Position numbers and translations under genes: made by a program. This document shows, piece by piece, positions 16,665-25,352 of a stretch of 64,000 bases of DNA. Source of the DNA: Mesorhizobium sp. (GTDB lineage: Bacteria > Pseudomonadota > Alphaproteobacteria > Rhizobiales > Rhizobiaceae). Position 1 is the first letter of the stretch, and each line of letters begins with the position of its first letter. The notes beneath the pieces were generated by a model, which made no database searches, was not told where the DNA came from, and saw only the letters and a program-made list of their open reading frames with translations. The stretch is taken from NCBI GenBank assembly GCA_004020315.1, contig SAQG01000008.1, positions 1-64,000 on the forward strand. Direction: 5' to 3'.

Positions 16665-17359
16665 ATGCCTTGGATTTATCCATTCATCGATCTGTTGTCT
16701 CAAGCGCCGCCCATGGTTTTGCGAGACGAGCAATTGATCTCGTGATCGCTACAGCCGCCGCCATAGTCTTCGCTCCGCTGATGCTGGTGATCGCCCTGGC
16801 GCTCTTACTGGAAGGCGGCCGGCCCATCTTCTTTGCGCAGACCCGCGTGGGTGCCGGTGGGCGGCCGTTCCGCATGTACAAGTTCCGCAAATTCGCCGTG
16901 CGATGCGATCCCGATGGCTTGGCGCTGACCATGGCCGGCGACAGCCGCATGACGAGAATAGGTCGGTTCCTCGCCCTCACCAAGTTCGACGAGCTCCCGC
17001 AACTGTGGAACGTGTTCAGAGGCGAGATGGCAATTGTCGGGCCGCGGCCGGAGAGCCTTGTCTTTGCCGATTGTTTCCGCAGTGGCTTTGAAGCCGTTCT
17101 ACAATACAAGCCGGGCTTGTTGGGTCCGGCCCAGGTTCTCTTCCGGCATGAGGCCAATTTCTATCCGCAGTCCACGGATCCTGTCCTGTTCTACCGCGAG
17201 GTTCTGTTTCCTGCCAAGGCCAGGATCGACCTCTCCTACTATCCGCAGCGGACGATCGCCGCTGACATCATGTGGATGATGCGCGGCTTTCTGGCGGTTC
17301 TCGGCTTGGTCTCGCGGCCGCCGATCGGCCTGATCTCGCCGCCACCAATCGGCATGTGA
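16661..17359 (+). CDS. initiating sugar-phosphate transferase (ExoY/WbaP type)
   Basis: This 232-residue bacterial sugar transferase moves a sugar-1-phosphate to undecaprenyl phosphate and so starts the repeat unit. One N-terminal membrane helix (about residues 25-50) precedes the conserved cytoplasmic domain: PIFFAQTRVGAGGRPFRMYK, then TRIGRFLALTKFDELPQLWN, then VGPRPE. The N-terminal four-helix region of WbaP is absent, so it is the short ExoY-like form. Translation is coupled to the aminotransferase by ATGA. The C-terminus carries an imperfect duplication, giving SRPPIGLISPPPIGM. Confidence 0.9.
   Translation: MNALDLSIHRSVVSSAAHGFARRAIDLVIATAAAIVFAPLMLVIALALLLEGGRPIFFAQTRVGAGGRPFRMYKFRKFAVRCDPDGLALTMAGDSRMTRIGRFLALTKFDELPQLWNVFRGEMAIVGPRPESLVFADCFRSGFEAVLQYKPGLLGPAQVLFRHEANFYPQSTDPVLFYREVLFPAKARIDLSYYPQRTIAADIMWMMRGFLAVLGLVSRPPIGLISPPPIGM
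17311..17358 (+). repeat. imperfect 24-bp tandem duplication at gene end
   Basis: Units 17311-17334 and 17335-17358 match at 18 of 24 positions. They encode the repeated PPIG-type tail of the sugar transferase. The arrangement parallels the 51-bp duplication at the end of the asnB-like gene in the same locus. Confidence 0.6.
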
Positions 17360-17446
17360 GAGCATGCTTAGCAAGGGGGCCACGCTCTGTTGAATTCGTT
17401 GAATTCGCCAGGTCAGCGCGTCACGTCATAGGGGGAACGCTTAGTT

Positions 17447-18451
17447 ATGAACTACAGGGGTAGGAAAGTTCTGGTCACGGGTGCTGATGGATTCATCGGG
17501 TCGCATCTCACCGAAGCGCTCGTCCGGAGTGGGGCGGATGTCACGGCGCTGGCCCTCTACAATTCCTTCGACAGTCATGGTTGGCTGGACGATTTGCCGG
17601 ACACCATTCGAAGCCAGTTGAACCTCGTGCGCGGCGACGTTCGCGACAGCGCGTTCCTGAGCCGGATCATGCGTGGACAGGCCGTTGTGTTTCATCTCGC
17701 CGCACTCATCGCGATTCCATATTCATACGCGGCCGCCCAGTCCTATGTGGAGACCAACATCCTGGGCACAGTGAATGTCCTGGAAGCGGCGCGCCAATGG
17801 GAGACAGAGCGCGTGGTGCACACCTCAACCAGCGAGGTCTATGGCACCGCACAGACGATGCCTATCCGCGAATCCCATCCGCTGCAGGGCCAGTCACCAT
17901 ATTCGGCATCCAAGATCGGCGCGGACATGATGGCAGAGTCCTACGCCAGGTCGTTCGACGTCCCCGTCGTGATTATGCGACCGTTCAATACCTACGGCCC
18001 ACGTCAGAGTGAGCGGGCCATCGTGCCGACCATCATACGGCAGGTTCTCGACAAAAATTGCCCGGCGATCATGGTGGGGGACACAAGTCCGGTCCGCGAC
18101 CTTACTTTTGTGGAAGACACTGCGGCGGCATTCTTGACTGCAGGCTCGGCCGAGCTCGAATTCGGCCATGCCTACAATGCCGGAAGCCAGCGCGCTGTGA
18201 CGGTCTCGGACGTATTGGATTTGGTGCTCGAGTTGAGCGGCTCCAAAAAACCGGTCCACCGCGACGAACGGCGTTTGCGGCCGCAGAATTCCGAGGTCCG
18301 TGCGTTGCTGGCCGATTCTTCGCAACTCGAGACCAAAACTGGATGGCGGGCGCAGACCAGCCTGCGCGAAGGATTGGAGCGAACCATCGGATGGTGGCAG
18401 GCGCGCCTCAGCGAAGGCCGCGTACGCCGCGAAATGGGTTATATGACATGA
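17447..18451 (+). CDS. SDR nucleotide-sugar epimerase/4,6-dehydratase
   Basis: This extended short-chain dehydrogenase of 334 residues has the NAD(P) motif VLVTGADGFIGSHL at residues 8-21. The catalytic elements are STSEVYG and YSASKIGADM (Tyr-x3-Lys), followed by RPFNTYGPRQSERA. The NSFDSHGWLD segment after the Rossmann fold is like that of LegB-type UDP-GlcNAc 4,6-dehydratases. A 4,6-dehydratase feeding the DegT aminotransferase upstream is the most coherent role; a simple 4-epimerase is possible. The stop overlaps the next start by ATGA at 18448. Confidence 0.88.
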   Translation: MNYRGRKVLVTGADGFIGSHLTEALVRSGADVTALALYNSFDSHGWLDDLPDTIRSQLNLVRGDVRDSAFLSRIMRGQAVVFHLAALIAIPYSYAAAQSYVETNILGTVNVLEAARQWETERVVHTSTSEVYGTAQTMPIRESHPLQGQSPYSASKIGADMMAESYARSFDVPVVIMRPFNTYGPRQSERAIVPTIIRQVLDKNCPAIMVGDTSPVRDLTFVEDTAAAFLTAGSAELEFGHAYNAGSQRAVTVSDVLDLVLELSGSKKPVHRDERRLRPQNSEVRALLADSSQLETKTGWRAQTSLREGLERTIGWWQARLSEGRVRREMGYMT

Positions 18452-19725
18452 CGTTCTACCAGCGTGCATCGGCTCTGCTGTTGATTGCCGTTGCCATGTC
18501 GTTGGGTCTGCCCGCGGCCGGAAGCCGGCAAAGCAGCGAGCTGATCCAATTTGTCGCGCCGGTGATGATGAATCTGCCCGACTATCTGCGCCCAGTGACA
18601 GATCCGGCGTTTGGGACGATCTTCACGCGCATTACCAAGCCAGGAGTGCTTGGCAATGGTGTCGCATGCGAGAACAAGTATTGCAGCCACCGTTATTCGA
18701 GTGCTCAAGCCTGGAATTCAGACCAGAGCCTTCTCATCATCACCAATGGCTGTAGCGGTGGCATGTGCTTTTTCGACGGGCGCACATATGCTCCGCTGTT
18801 CCGCCGCGCTCGATCGACTGAATGCGAATGGCACCCTGAAAACGCCGATCTGATGATCTGCGTTCAGGGTCGGCAAGTATCGACCTGGGCGCCACGGACC
18901 AATCGCGAAGACGTCCTGTTTGTTTCGACTGAGTATCACGATTTCCATTTCGGACCGGGCAAGGGCAACCCAAGCCGTGACGGTGACCGCATAGCCGTGC
19001 GCGCGGTGCGTAAGGATGGCGATGCGGTGGTCTTTGCCTACGATCTCAAGCAGCGGCGGAAATTCCCGGACATCGAGCTTGAGCATATTGGCGGAACCAA
19101 CGGCGCCTGCTCGATTTCTCCGCTCGGAACCAACATTCTATGCCTTCAGGAGATAACAAGCGGCATCGAACAGGGCTTCATTTTCAGTGTCGAGGGAACT
19201 TTGCTCCAAAGGTGGGTGGAGCATCACCGGCCCGGACACGGCGATATGACAGTCGATGAAGACGGCAACGAAGTCTATGTCGGCATCAGCAAGTCCGATC
19301 CGGACAAGTATCAAGTGATCAAGCGAAGGCTGTCCGACGGCAGGGTCACCCCGCTTACGAAGTATGGCGAAGCCATGCATGCATCCCTGCGTGCGCTGGA
19401 CAGGCCTGGCTGGGTGTTCCTGACCTATGGCGGCGATCCGGATGAAATATCGGCTAACCCGGACTGGGCGCCATACGCACAGGAAGTGATCGCGCTGCGC
19501 ATCGATGGCAGTGGCGAGGTTCGACGCATCGCACAAACGAGAAGCACTCAGTTAGACTATCGAAGCGAGAGTCATGCCTCGCCGTCACCTGACGGCTCGC
19601 AGGTAATCTGGTCGAGCAACTGGGGCGTGCACGGCGGGCCAGTCTACGACTTCGTCTCCCGTGTCGATTGGCCGGGAGAGCCGACGTTGAACCGGAAGGA
19701 GATTGTCACCAATGGTCTTCACTAA
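18448..19725 (+). CDS. secreted beta-propeller protein of the polysaccharide locus
   Basis: A 425-residue protein with a signal peptide (residues 1 to about 25) is followed by repeated blades of the WD40/TolB-like type. Recurring Asp-Gly/His elements include AWNSDQS, ECEWHPEN, GHGDMTVDEDGNEV and SHASPSPDGSQVIWSSN. The shape and conserved His positions are reminiscent of the seven-bladed oligogalacturonate lyases (PL22), so a periplasmic lyase or a polymer-binding protein is possible; neither can be proved here. Translational coupling to the SDR gene and a 14-bp overlap with the export gene place it inside the export machinery. Four cysteines near residues 75-105 could form disulfides. Confidence 0.7.
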   Translation: MTFYQRASALLLIAVAMSLGLPAAGSRQSSELIQFVAPVMMNLPDYLRPVTDPAFGTIFTRITKPGVLGNGVACENKYCSHRYSSAQAWNSDQSLLIITNGCSGGMCFFDGRTYAPLFRRARSTECEWHPENADLMICVQGRQVSTWAPRTNREDVLFVSTEYHDFHFGPGKGNPSRDGDRIAVRAVRKDGDAVVFAYDLKQRRKFPDIELEHIGGTNGACSISPLGTNILCLQEITSGIEQGFIFSVEGTLLQRWVEHHRPGHGDMTVDEDGNEVYVGISKSDPDKYQVIKRRLSDGRVTPLTKYGEAMHASLRALDRPGWVFLTYGGDPDEISANPDWAPYAQEVIALRIDGSGEVRRIAQTRSTQLDYRSESHASPSPDGSQVIWSSNWGVHGGPVYDFVSRVDWPGEPTLNRKEIVTNGLH

Positions 19726-20974
19726 TCGAATCCTTCTTGCCGCGCTTGGCATACTGGCTGCCGTGGGCATGGCCGCCGCAGCGGAGACGCGGGTCGCATA
19801 TCGAATTTCTGCCGGCGATACCGTCGAGATAGGAATTGCCTCCATCCCGGAACGAACGCAACGTGTCATGGTTCAAATGGACGGCACGATCGCGCTTCCT
19901 GAAGTCGGCATGGTTTCGGTCGGCGGCCTCACTCCGGCCGAATTGCAGACACGCATGGAGACGATCTTGACTACCAAGATATTTCACCAGCGTTTGCCCG
20001 ATGGGCGCGAGCAAATGATCGTCGTCAAGCCGAGCGACGTCACCGCCGTCATCGCAGAGTATCGCCCGATCTATGTGACCGGCGACGTGCTCACTCCCGG
20101 ACAGCAGGCCTACCGACCACTCATGACCGTGCGGCAGGCGATCGCCGTGTCTGGCGGTTTCAGCCTTCTGCGGTCACGGGCAAACCAGGTTGGCCCAGAT
20201 CCGGTGGATTTGCGGCGCGACTATGAATCGGCCTGGGGGGAGTACACCAGAGATTACTTTCATAGCGCCCGCCTGCGCGCCGAACTTCAGAACCAGGCGA
20301 GTTTCGACATGAAGGCGCCACAAGGGTCACCCTTGTCGGCCGCGTTCGTGTCGGCAATCGCCCAGGCTGAAGCGGAAGGGCTCAAGATTTCGCTGGACAA
20401 TTTCCAGCAGGAGCAAAGCTACCTTGAAAAAAGTGCCAAGGATGCTGCGGCGCAGATCGGGATTCTGCTCAAGCGCGAGAAGACCGAAGCCGACGCAGTG
20501 AAAGCGGACGAGGAAGACCTGGCACGAATAACGAAAGTGCATAAAGCAGGCAATCTGACCAACGACAGACTCGCCGATGTCCGGCGCGGTGTGATTCTCT
20601 CTTCCAGCCGGGCGCTCGAAACGTCGGTTGAGCTCATGAGAACACGACGCCAGCAGGATGATTTTCTCAGGCAGCGCGAGCGCAATGAAAACCTGAGAAG
20701 GATGGCTCTTTTGACTGAGCTGAAGGATACCAACGTGCGCCTTGCCGACATCACCGCAAGACTTCGCGCCGCCAGCCAGAAGTTGCAGCCCACGGGGGCG
20801 TCCGCCCAGCCACTGGCAATTGCCGGCGAAACCATCCAGGCTCAGGTCACGATCATCCGCAAGATCGGTGAAGAATGGCGTAAACAGCCGGCCGGAGAAG
20901 ACACCGAGGTATCACCGGGTGACACGATAGAGGTAAGGTTCAGCAGCGGTCTCGAGAACGCGGCGGTCCGATAG
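19712..20974 (+). CDS. Wza/ExoF-like polysaccharide export protein
   Basis: This periplasmic/outer-membrane export protein of 420 residues has a signal peptide ending in AAAAE. The Poly_export domain YRISAGDTVEIGI lies at about residues 30-110, followed by an SLBB region (IYVTGDVLTPGQQAY, VRQAIAVSGG). A long coiled-coil domain (about 200-370) follows, as in ExoF-type proteins of rhizobia. No lipobox cysteine is seen at the signal cleavage site, in contrast to Wza. The ATG at 19712 with GGAAGGAG upstream is preferred over a TTG nine bases earlier. It overlaps the propeller gene by 14 bp. Confidence 0.86.
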   Translation: MVFTNRILLAALGILAAVGMAAAAETRVAYRISAGDTVEIGIASIPERTQRVMVQMDGTIALPEVGMVSVGGLTPAELQTRMETILTTKIFHQRLPDGREQMIVVKPSDVTAVIAEYRPIYVTGDVLTPGQQAYRPLMTVRQAIAVSGGFSLLRSRANQVGPDPVDLRRDYESAWGEYTRDYFHSARLRAELQNQASFDMKAPQGSPLSAAFVSAIAQAEAEGLKISLDNFQQEQSYLEKSAKDAAAQIGILLKREKTEADAVKADEEDLARITKVHKAGNLTNDRLADVRRGVILSSSRALETSVELMRTRRQQDDFLRQRERNENLRRMALLTELKDTNVRLADITARLRAASQKLQPTGASAQPLAIAGETIQAQVTIIRKIGEEWRKQPAGEDTEVSPGDTIEVRFSSGLENAAVR

Positions 20975-21009
20975 CTGCTGCACCTTGCTCTGTCGCGATT
21001 GCCGATGCG

Positions 21010-22407
21010 TTACTGTCTGAAAGCTCTGGAAACCTGGTCGGTAAAGGGCTTCAGCAAATAGGACCAGACATTGCGCTCGTCGGTGCGTATGTGAACTTCG
21101 GCGGGCATGCCGGGTTTGAGTATTTTCGCTCCCGTCAGGCAGGTCGTGGCATTTTCGACATTGATGCGTGCCGAAAAGTACGAAAGCTGACGTTGCTGAT
21201 CTTTAATTAGATCTGCGGAGATGCGGTTGACCGAGCCTTGGCAAACAGGTGTCGTCCCTGCGTCGAAAGCCGGAAAGCGGATTGAAACGCGCTGTCCAGG
21301 ACGTACATCATCGATACGCTCTGGAGAAACGAGCGCGTCCACGACCAGGTTGTCGGCATCGGGCACAATCATCATGAGCACTTCCCCGGGGGCAATCACG
21401 CCTCCGATGGTGTGGATCGAGGATTCTTGTACCGTTCCCGACTGGGGGGCGCGGATATCTGTCCTGGCGAGTTCGTCTTCCGCGACGACTTTGCGCTCAT
21501 TGAGTTCGGTCTGCTTGGCTTCCGTTTCGCGAAGTTCGCTCGTTACCTCACTCCGCATTTGCTCGTCGAGTTGAAGCACCTGCAGGTCAGTTTCACTGAT
21601 GCGAGCTTGGACCTCCGCGATTGCTGCGACAAGGCGCCCTGACTCTCCGCGAGTCCGGCTCTTCTCCAAGCTGATAGTGCTTAGCCTCTCTTTAGAGACC
21701 AACTTCTTTGAGTAGAGAGACTCGACATCAGCAAGGTTCAGCGTCAGCAGGTCCAAGGACTCATCCATGGCCGCCTGCTGCGCTTTGAGGCCGTCGATCT
21801 GACGTTCCAATTGCTTCGAGCGGCTTTGCAACTGTGCTTTCTGGCCCGCTAGCGCTGCGGCACGGCTTTCGAACACAGCGCGTTCCCCACGGACAAGTGC
21901 CGCCAGTTGCGGGTCGCCCATCCGGGCCCGAATGCTGGGTGGAAGTTGCATTTCCGGCAGGCCCTGTCGTTCGGCCTCCAGCCGCGCCAGACGAATGGTG
22001 GCGCGGTCGAGATCCTCGCTGACTATCTGCAGGTTTGCTCGTGTCAACGTGTCGTTCAGCCTGACCAACACATCGCCGGCACGCACATGGTCCCCGTCCT
22101 GGGCGAAGATGCCGCCGACGGTGCCGCCGGTCTGATGCTGGACTTTCTTTATGTTGCTTTCGACCACCACGGTGGCGGGAGCAATCACAGCGCCGGCAAT
22201 CTTGGTCAACCCCAGCCAGAGTCCTCCGCCGAAGATCAACAGCAAGGTGGTCGCCAGGCCCAGGATCAGATTGGCCCTGATGCCATCTGGCTCTTCGATT
22301 GGATTCGTCCCTATCCCTTGGCTTGCGCCAGCGGCCGGAGCATATGAGGACAGGGTCACATCAGACACGGAGCAAGACCTCAAGAGACGGAGCAAGACTT
22401 CACGCAT
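21010..22407 (-). CDS. type I secretion membrane fusion protein (HlyD/PrsE-like)
   Basis: This adaptor protein of about 465 residues links an inner-membrane ABC exporter to an outer-membrane channel. A short cytoplasmic N-terminus is followed by one membrane helix (about residues 45-70), a biotinyl-lipoyl half-motif (GGTVGGIFAQDGDHVRAGDV) and long coiled coils (110-290). A second lipoyl/beta-barrel half ends with the HlyD signature (PGMPAEVHIRTDERN...YLLKPF). The start is set at ATG 22407, which overlaps the ABC stop by 8 bases; a GTG at 22419 is also in frame. With the ABC gene it forms a PrsDE-type pair, which in rhizobia exports glycanases and adhesins. No outer-membrane TolC is adjacent. 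Confidence 0.88.
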   Translation of the reverse strand: MREVLLRLLRSCSVSDVTLSSYAPAAGASQGIGTNPIEEPDGIRANLILGLATTLLLIFGGGLWLGLTKIAGAVIAPATVVVESNIKKVQHQTGGTVGGIFAQDGDHVRAGDVLVRLNDTLTRANLQIVSEDLDRATIRLARLEAERQGLPEMQLPPSIRARMGDPQLAALVRGERAVFESRAAALAGQKAQLQSRSKQLERQIDGLKAQQAAMDESLDLLTLNLADVESLYSKKLVSKERLSTISLEKSRTRGESGRLVAAIAEVQARISETDLQVLQLDEQMRSEVTSELRETEAKQTELNERKVVAEDELARTDIRAPQSGTVQESSIHTIGGVIAPGEVLMMIVPDADNLVVDALVSPERIDDVRPGQRVSIRFPAFDAGTTPVCQGSVNRISADLIKDQQRQLSYFSARINVENATTCLTGAKILKPGMPAEVHIRTDERNVWSYLLKPFTDQVSRAFRQ

Positions 22408-24142
22408 GCCCGCTTGCACCTTGCTGCAGCGGGACGACAGTATTTGGCCGCGGGAATGGCCGGATCACATTTGCCAGAACGTCTTCGCGCGAGCCGAATG
22501 AGTGGAGCATGCCATTCGACAAGACGAGCACCTGATCGATGTTGACGAGAGCGGACGGACGATGCGCAACAACGATTGCGATACCACCACGCTGGCGCAC
22601 TGCCTGGATTGCCCCGGCCAAGGCAACATCGCCGTCTGCATCCAGATTGGAATTTGGTTCGTCGAGTACGACAAGGAATGGATCACCATAAAGCGCCCTG
22701 GCGAGCCCGACGAGCTGCCTCTGCCCAGCCGACAGGGCCGCTCCGCCTTCACCGATGCGCGTTTGGAAACCTTCCGGCAGACGCATGATCATCTTGTCCA
22801 CGCCCGCAGCCTTGGCGGCTGCCAGCACGCCCTTTGCGTCACTCTTGCCGCCGAACCTTGAAATGTTGTCCGCGATTGTTCCGTCGAACAGCTCGACGTC
22901 CTGCGGTAGGTAGCCAATATGGGTGCCGAGCAGCTCCGAATTCCATTGATCGAGCGAGGCACCGTCCAACCTTACCGTTCCGCGAAGCGGCTTCCATGCC
23001 CCGACCAAGGCGCGCACGAGTGTCGTCTTGCCAGAGCCGCTCGGGCCGACGATCGCCAACCCCGCGCCCCTTGACAGGCGAAAGCTTACATTGACGAGCG
23101 TTGGTCTCTGCAGACTTGGTGGCGCGACCGTCAGTTCCTCGACCACAAGCTGTGTCTGTGGGCGCGGCAGCTCCATAGGGTCTTTCTGGCTACCGAAAGC
23201 ATCCAACGCTGCTGCCAGGTCGGTATAGCTTCGCCGGGTGGCCAGAAATCCTCTCCAGTTTGCGATTGCCACATCGACCGGCGCCAATGAGCGGCCCAGC
23301 AATATGGACGACGCGATGATCACGCCGGGCGAGGCCTCGCCGCCGATCACAAGGTAGGCACCAAGCCCCAGTACGGAGGACTGCAGGGCCATTCGGAGTG
23401 TCTTCGACAATGAACTCGCTGCGCCGACGACATCGGAGAGCTGTTCCTGGTTCTTGAGGTAAAGATGGCTGATCTCATTCCAGCGCCGACCGAGCTGGGC
23501 GGAAAGGCCCATCGCCTGAACAACCTCCGCGTTGCGGCGGCCGGAATCGGCAAGAAGCCGCTGTGCCACGAGCGTTTCAGACGCACGCGCGGCGGGTTTG
23601 CGGGCAACGATTTCCGCGACTACCGTCAAAAGCACGACAGCAGCCGCGCCGACGGTTGCCAACACACCCAGAGAAGGGTGCAGCAGATAGATGACCACCA
23701 TATAAAACGGTATCCAGGGGGCGTCGAAGACGACTGTCGGTCCCAGTCCGGAAAGAAAACCGCGCAACTGGTCCAGATCCCGAAGCGGCTGCACCCGGTT
23801 CGCATCCTGCCCAGCAGTAAGCGGCAGGGAAAGCGAGGCAGCGAACGCCTTTTGCTGCAGATCTCTGTGCAGGCGGCTGCCGATGCGGACCAACAGGCGA
23901 AGCCTGACGAAATCGAGGAGCCCGTAGACAGCGTAGAGGCCAAGCATCCCGATCGTAAATCCGATGAGAGTCGGAATGCTCTGCGAAGGCAGCACGCGAT
24001 CGTAGATCTGGAGCATGTAGACGGAGCCGGTCAGGGCGAGAACGTTTATCATTGCCGAGAAAACGCCGACGCCAACCAGTCCATGCATTGAGCCGAACAT
24101 AGCGGAGCGTAGATCGGGCGAGCGCCCTTGCGTTGATTTCAT
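22400..24142 (-). CDS. type I secretion ABC transporter (PrsD-like)
   Basis: This 580-residue fused permease-ATPase has an N-terminal six-helix domain from about residue 25 to 310 (SAMINVLALTGSVYMLQIYD). The nucleotide-binding domain has Walker A GPSGSGKTTL near residue 366, signature LSAGQRQLVGLARAL and Walker B FLVVLDEPNSN. The family (PrtD/PrsD) exports RTX-type and glycanase substrates lacking a peptidase-processed leader; no C39 peptidase domain is present. It is transcribed with the HlyD partner. A perfect 21-bp tandem repeat sits directly before the start codon, where the ribosome site would be. Confidence 0.9.
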   Translation of the reverse strand: MKSTQGRSPDLRSAMFGSMHGLVGVGVFSAMINVLALTGSVYMLQIYDRVLPSQSIPTLIGFTIGMLGLYAVYGLLDFVRLRLLVRIGSRLHRDLQQKAFAASLSLPLTAGQDANRVQPLRDLDQLRGFLSGLGPTVVFDAPWIPFYMVVIYLLHPSLGVLATVGAAAVVLLTVVAEIVARKPAARASETLVAQRLLADSGRRNAEVVQAMGLSAQLGRRWNEISHLYLKNQEQLSDVVGAASSLSKTLRMALQSSVLGLGAYLVIGGEASPGVIIASSILLGRSLAPVDVAIANWRGFLATRRSYTDLAAALDAFGSQKDPMELPRPQTQLVVEELTVAPPSLQRPTLVNVSFRLSRGAGLAIVGPSGSGKTTLVRALVGAWKPLRGTVRLDGASLDQWNSELLGTHIGYLPQDVELFDGTIADNISRFGGKSDAKGVLAAAKAAGVDKMIMRLPEGFQTRIGEGGAALSAGQRQLVGLARALYGDPFLVVLDEPNSNLDADGDVALAGAIQAVRQRGGIAIVVAHRPSALVNIDQVLVLSNGMLHSFGSREDVLANVIRPFPRPNTVVPLQQGASGHA

Positions 24143-24143
24143 G

Positions 24144-24185
24144 ATCTGCGATTCTTTCGTGCGAATCTGCGATTCTTTCGTGCGA
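24144..24185. repeat. perfect 21-bp tandem repeat at the ABC gene start
   Basis: Two identical 21-bp units (24144-24164 and 24165-24185) abut the start codon at 24142. On the minus strand each unit contains ACGAAAGAATCGCAGAT, so the repeat duplicates the presumed ribosome-binding region. It could alter translation initiation or reflect slippage. Confidence 0.85.
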
Positions 24186-24586
24186 AATTGCCGCGCGAAC
24201 GTGTTGGTCGTGTCGATGATGGGTAAACCCTCTTACCTTGCGGGAAGCGGCTGCTTTCCGTTAGCTACTGAAACATTACGCTTTGCTTACGTATGTGCCT
24301 TTTGATTAAAATGTAGCAAAATCGTGACGCAGGACCGAGAATTCGGGAATTGGCGTTGCAAGGCTGGGGATAACCGGGGTGGGAAACCGGATATTTCCAA
24401 TGATGAGACAATATTCCCAATCATGCGACAGATGAGAGGCTTATGATCACCTTTTGTTGCATCATGTCTTCAAAGCCCTAGGGCAACGAGTGTTTTTAGA
24501 TTGACCATCGAGAATTGAATGGATTTGAGATACACTTAACTGGCACGCAATGCCGACACCAGTAAAGTCAGGAAGGCGGGTCTGTC
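24186..24586. promoter_or_regulatory. divergent control region with a 20-bp direct repeat
   Basis: This AT-rich gap lies between the minus-strand secretion genes and the plus-strand methyltransferase gene. Units 24391-24410 and 24411-24430 (ATATTTCCAATGATGAGACA and ATATTCCCAATCATGCGACA) match at 17 of 20 positions and sit two helical turns apart. That is the arrangement expected of a dimeric regulator binding in tandem. No gene is seen in this stretch, and no promoter hexamers could be fixed. Confidence 0.45.
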
Positions 24587-25279
24587 ATGAGCGAAGAGAT
24601 CAGTGTCGCCGATGCCTACAGCAAAGGCCGCACCATCTTCATGGGGCTGGAGTTGCTCATTGCGCCCGGTGCGCTCGTTCCCCGCCCGGAGACGGAGTTG
24701 CTCGGTACGACCGCTCTCGACGTTCTGAGGCAAATGAACCTGCCGGCGCCGCGCGTTATCGACATGTGCTGCGGGGCCGGCAATCTGGCCTGCGCCATCG
24801 CCCACTACTTGCCCACCGCGCGTGTCTGGGCGAGCGATCTCACCGACGGATGCGTCGACGTGGCGCGCCGCAACGTCGCCCATCACGGCATGGCGGATCG
24901 CGTGTCCGTGCTTCAGGGTGACTTGTTTAGTGCTTTCTCGGGCTTGGAGCTCGATGGCACGATGGACGTGATCGTCTGCAACCCGCCTTATATTTCGGAA
25001 AAGCGGCTCGAGGGCGACCGCGCGCATCTGACGGAACTCGAGCCGCGTGAAGCGTTTGCGGCCGGTCCCTACGGCCTAAGCATCCATATGCGGGTGATCA
25101 AGGAGGCGCCGCGTTACTTGCGGCGCGGAGGCATCCTGCTCTTCGAGGTCGGCCTCGGCCAGGACCGGCAGGTCATCAGTCTGCTTGAGCGTTCTAAAGC
25201 TTACCAGAACATCCGCGCGGTCAACAACGAAGCCGGCGAGGGCAGGGTGGTTGTGGGACACACCACCCCGCAAGCGTGA
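24587..25279 (+). CDS. PrmC/HemK-like SAM-dependent methyltransferase, short form
   Basis: This is a class I methyltransferase of 230 residues. LVPRPETELL, DMCCGAGNLACAIA (SAM loop) and VCNPPYIS match the core of N5-glutamine methyltransferases; NPPY is the motif that binds a planar amide or amine. The N-terminal helical domain that PrmC uses to grip release factor is missing, so it is probably not the housekeeping PrmC. It faces, across a hairpin, an operon with acyl ligase, ACP and amidotransferase genes, so methylation of an amide or amine in that pathway is an attractive guess. The start follows AGGAAGG. Confidence 0.72.
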   Translation: MSEEISVADAYSKGRTIFMGLELLIAPGALVPRPETELLGTTALDVLRQMNLPAPRVIDMCCGAGNLACAIAHYLPTARVWASDLTDGCVDVARRNVAHHGMADRVSVLQGDLFSAFSGLELDGTMDVIVCNPPYISEKRLEGDRAHLTELEPREAFAAGPYGLSIHMRVIKEAPRYLRRGGILLFEVGLGQDRQVISLLERSKAYQNIRAVNNEAGEGRVVVGHTTPQA

Positions 25280-25281
25280 GC

Positions 25282-25301
25282 CCTGCCGCGACTGCGGCAG
25301 G
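25282..25301. terminator. hairpin between convergent genes
   Basis: CCTGCCGC-GACT-GCGGCAGG is a perfect 8-bp stem placed just after the methyltransferase stop and before the end of the ACP gene. No T-run follows on either strand, so it may be a weak or Rho-assisted bidirectional terminator. Confidence 0.45.
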
Positions 25302-25352
25302 CTCGGTCGCGCTGTCGGCGGCGTAGAACAGGGCTAAGCAAAATGTCGGCAA

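Noticed and set aside
24540..24556. TGGCAC near 24541 as a sigma-54 promoter
   Set aside because: The required TTGC element at the -12 position is absent.
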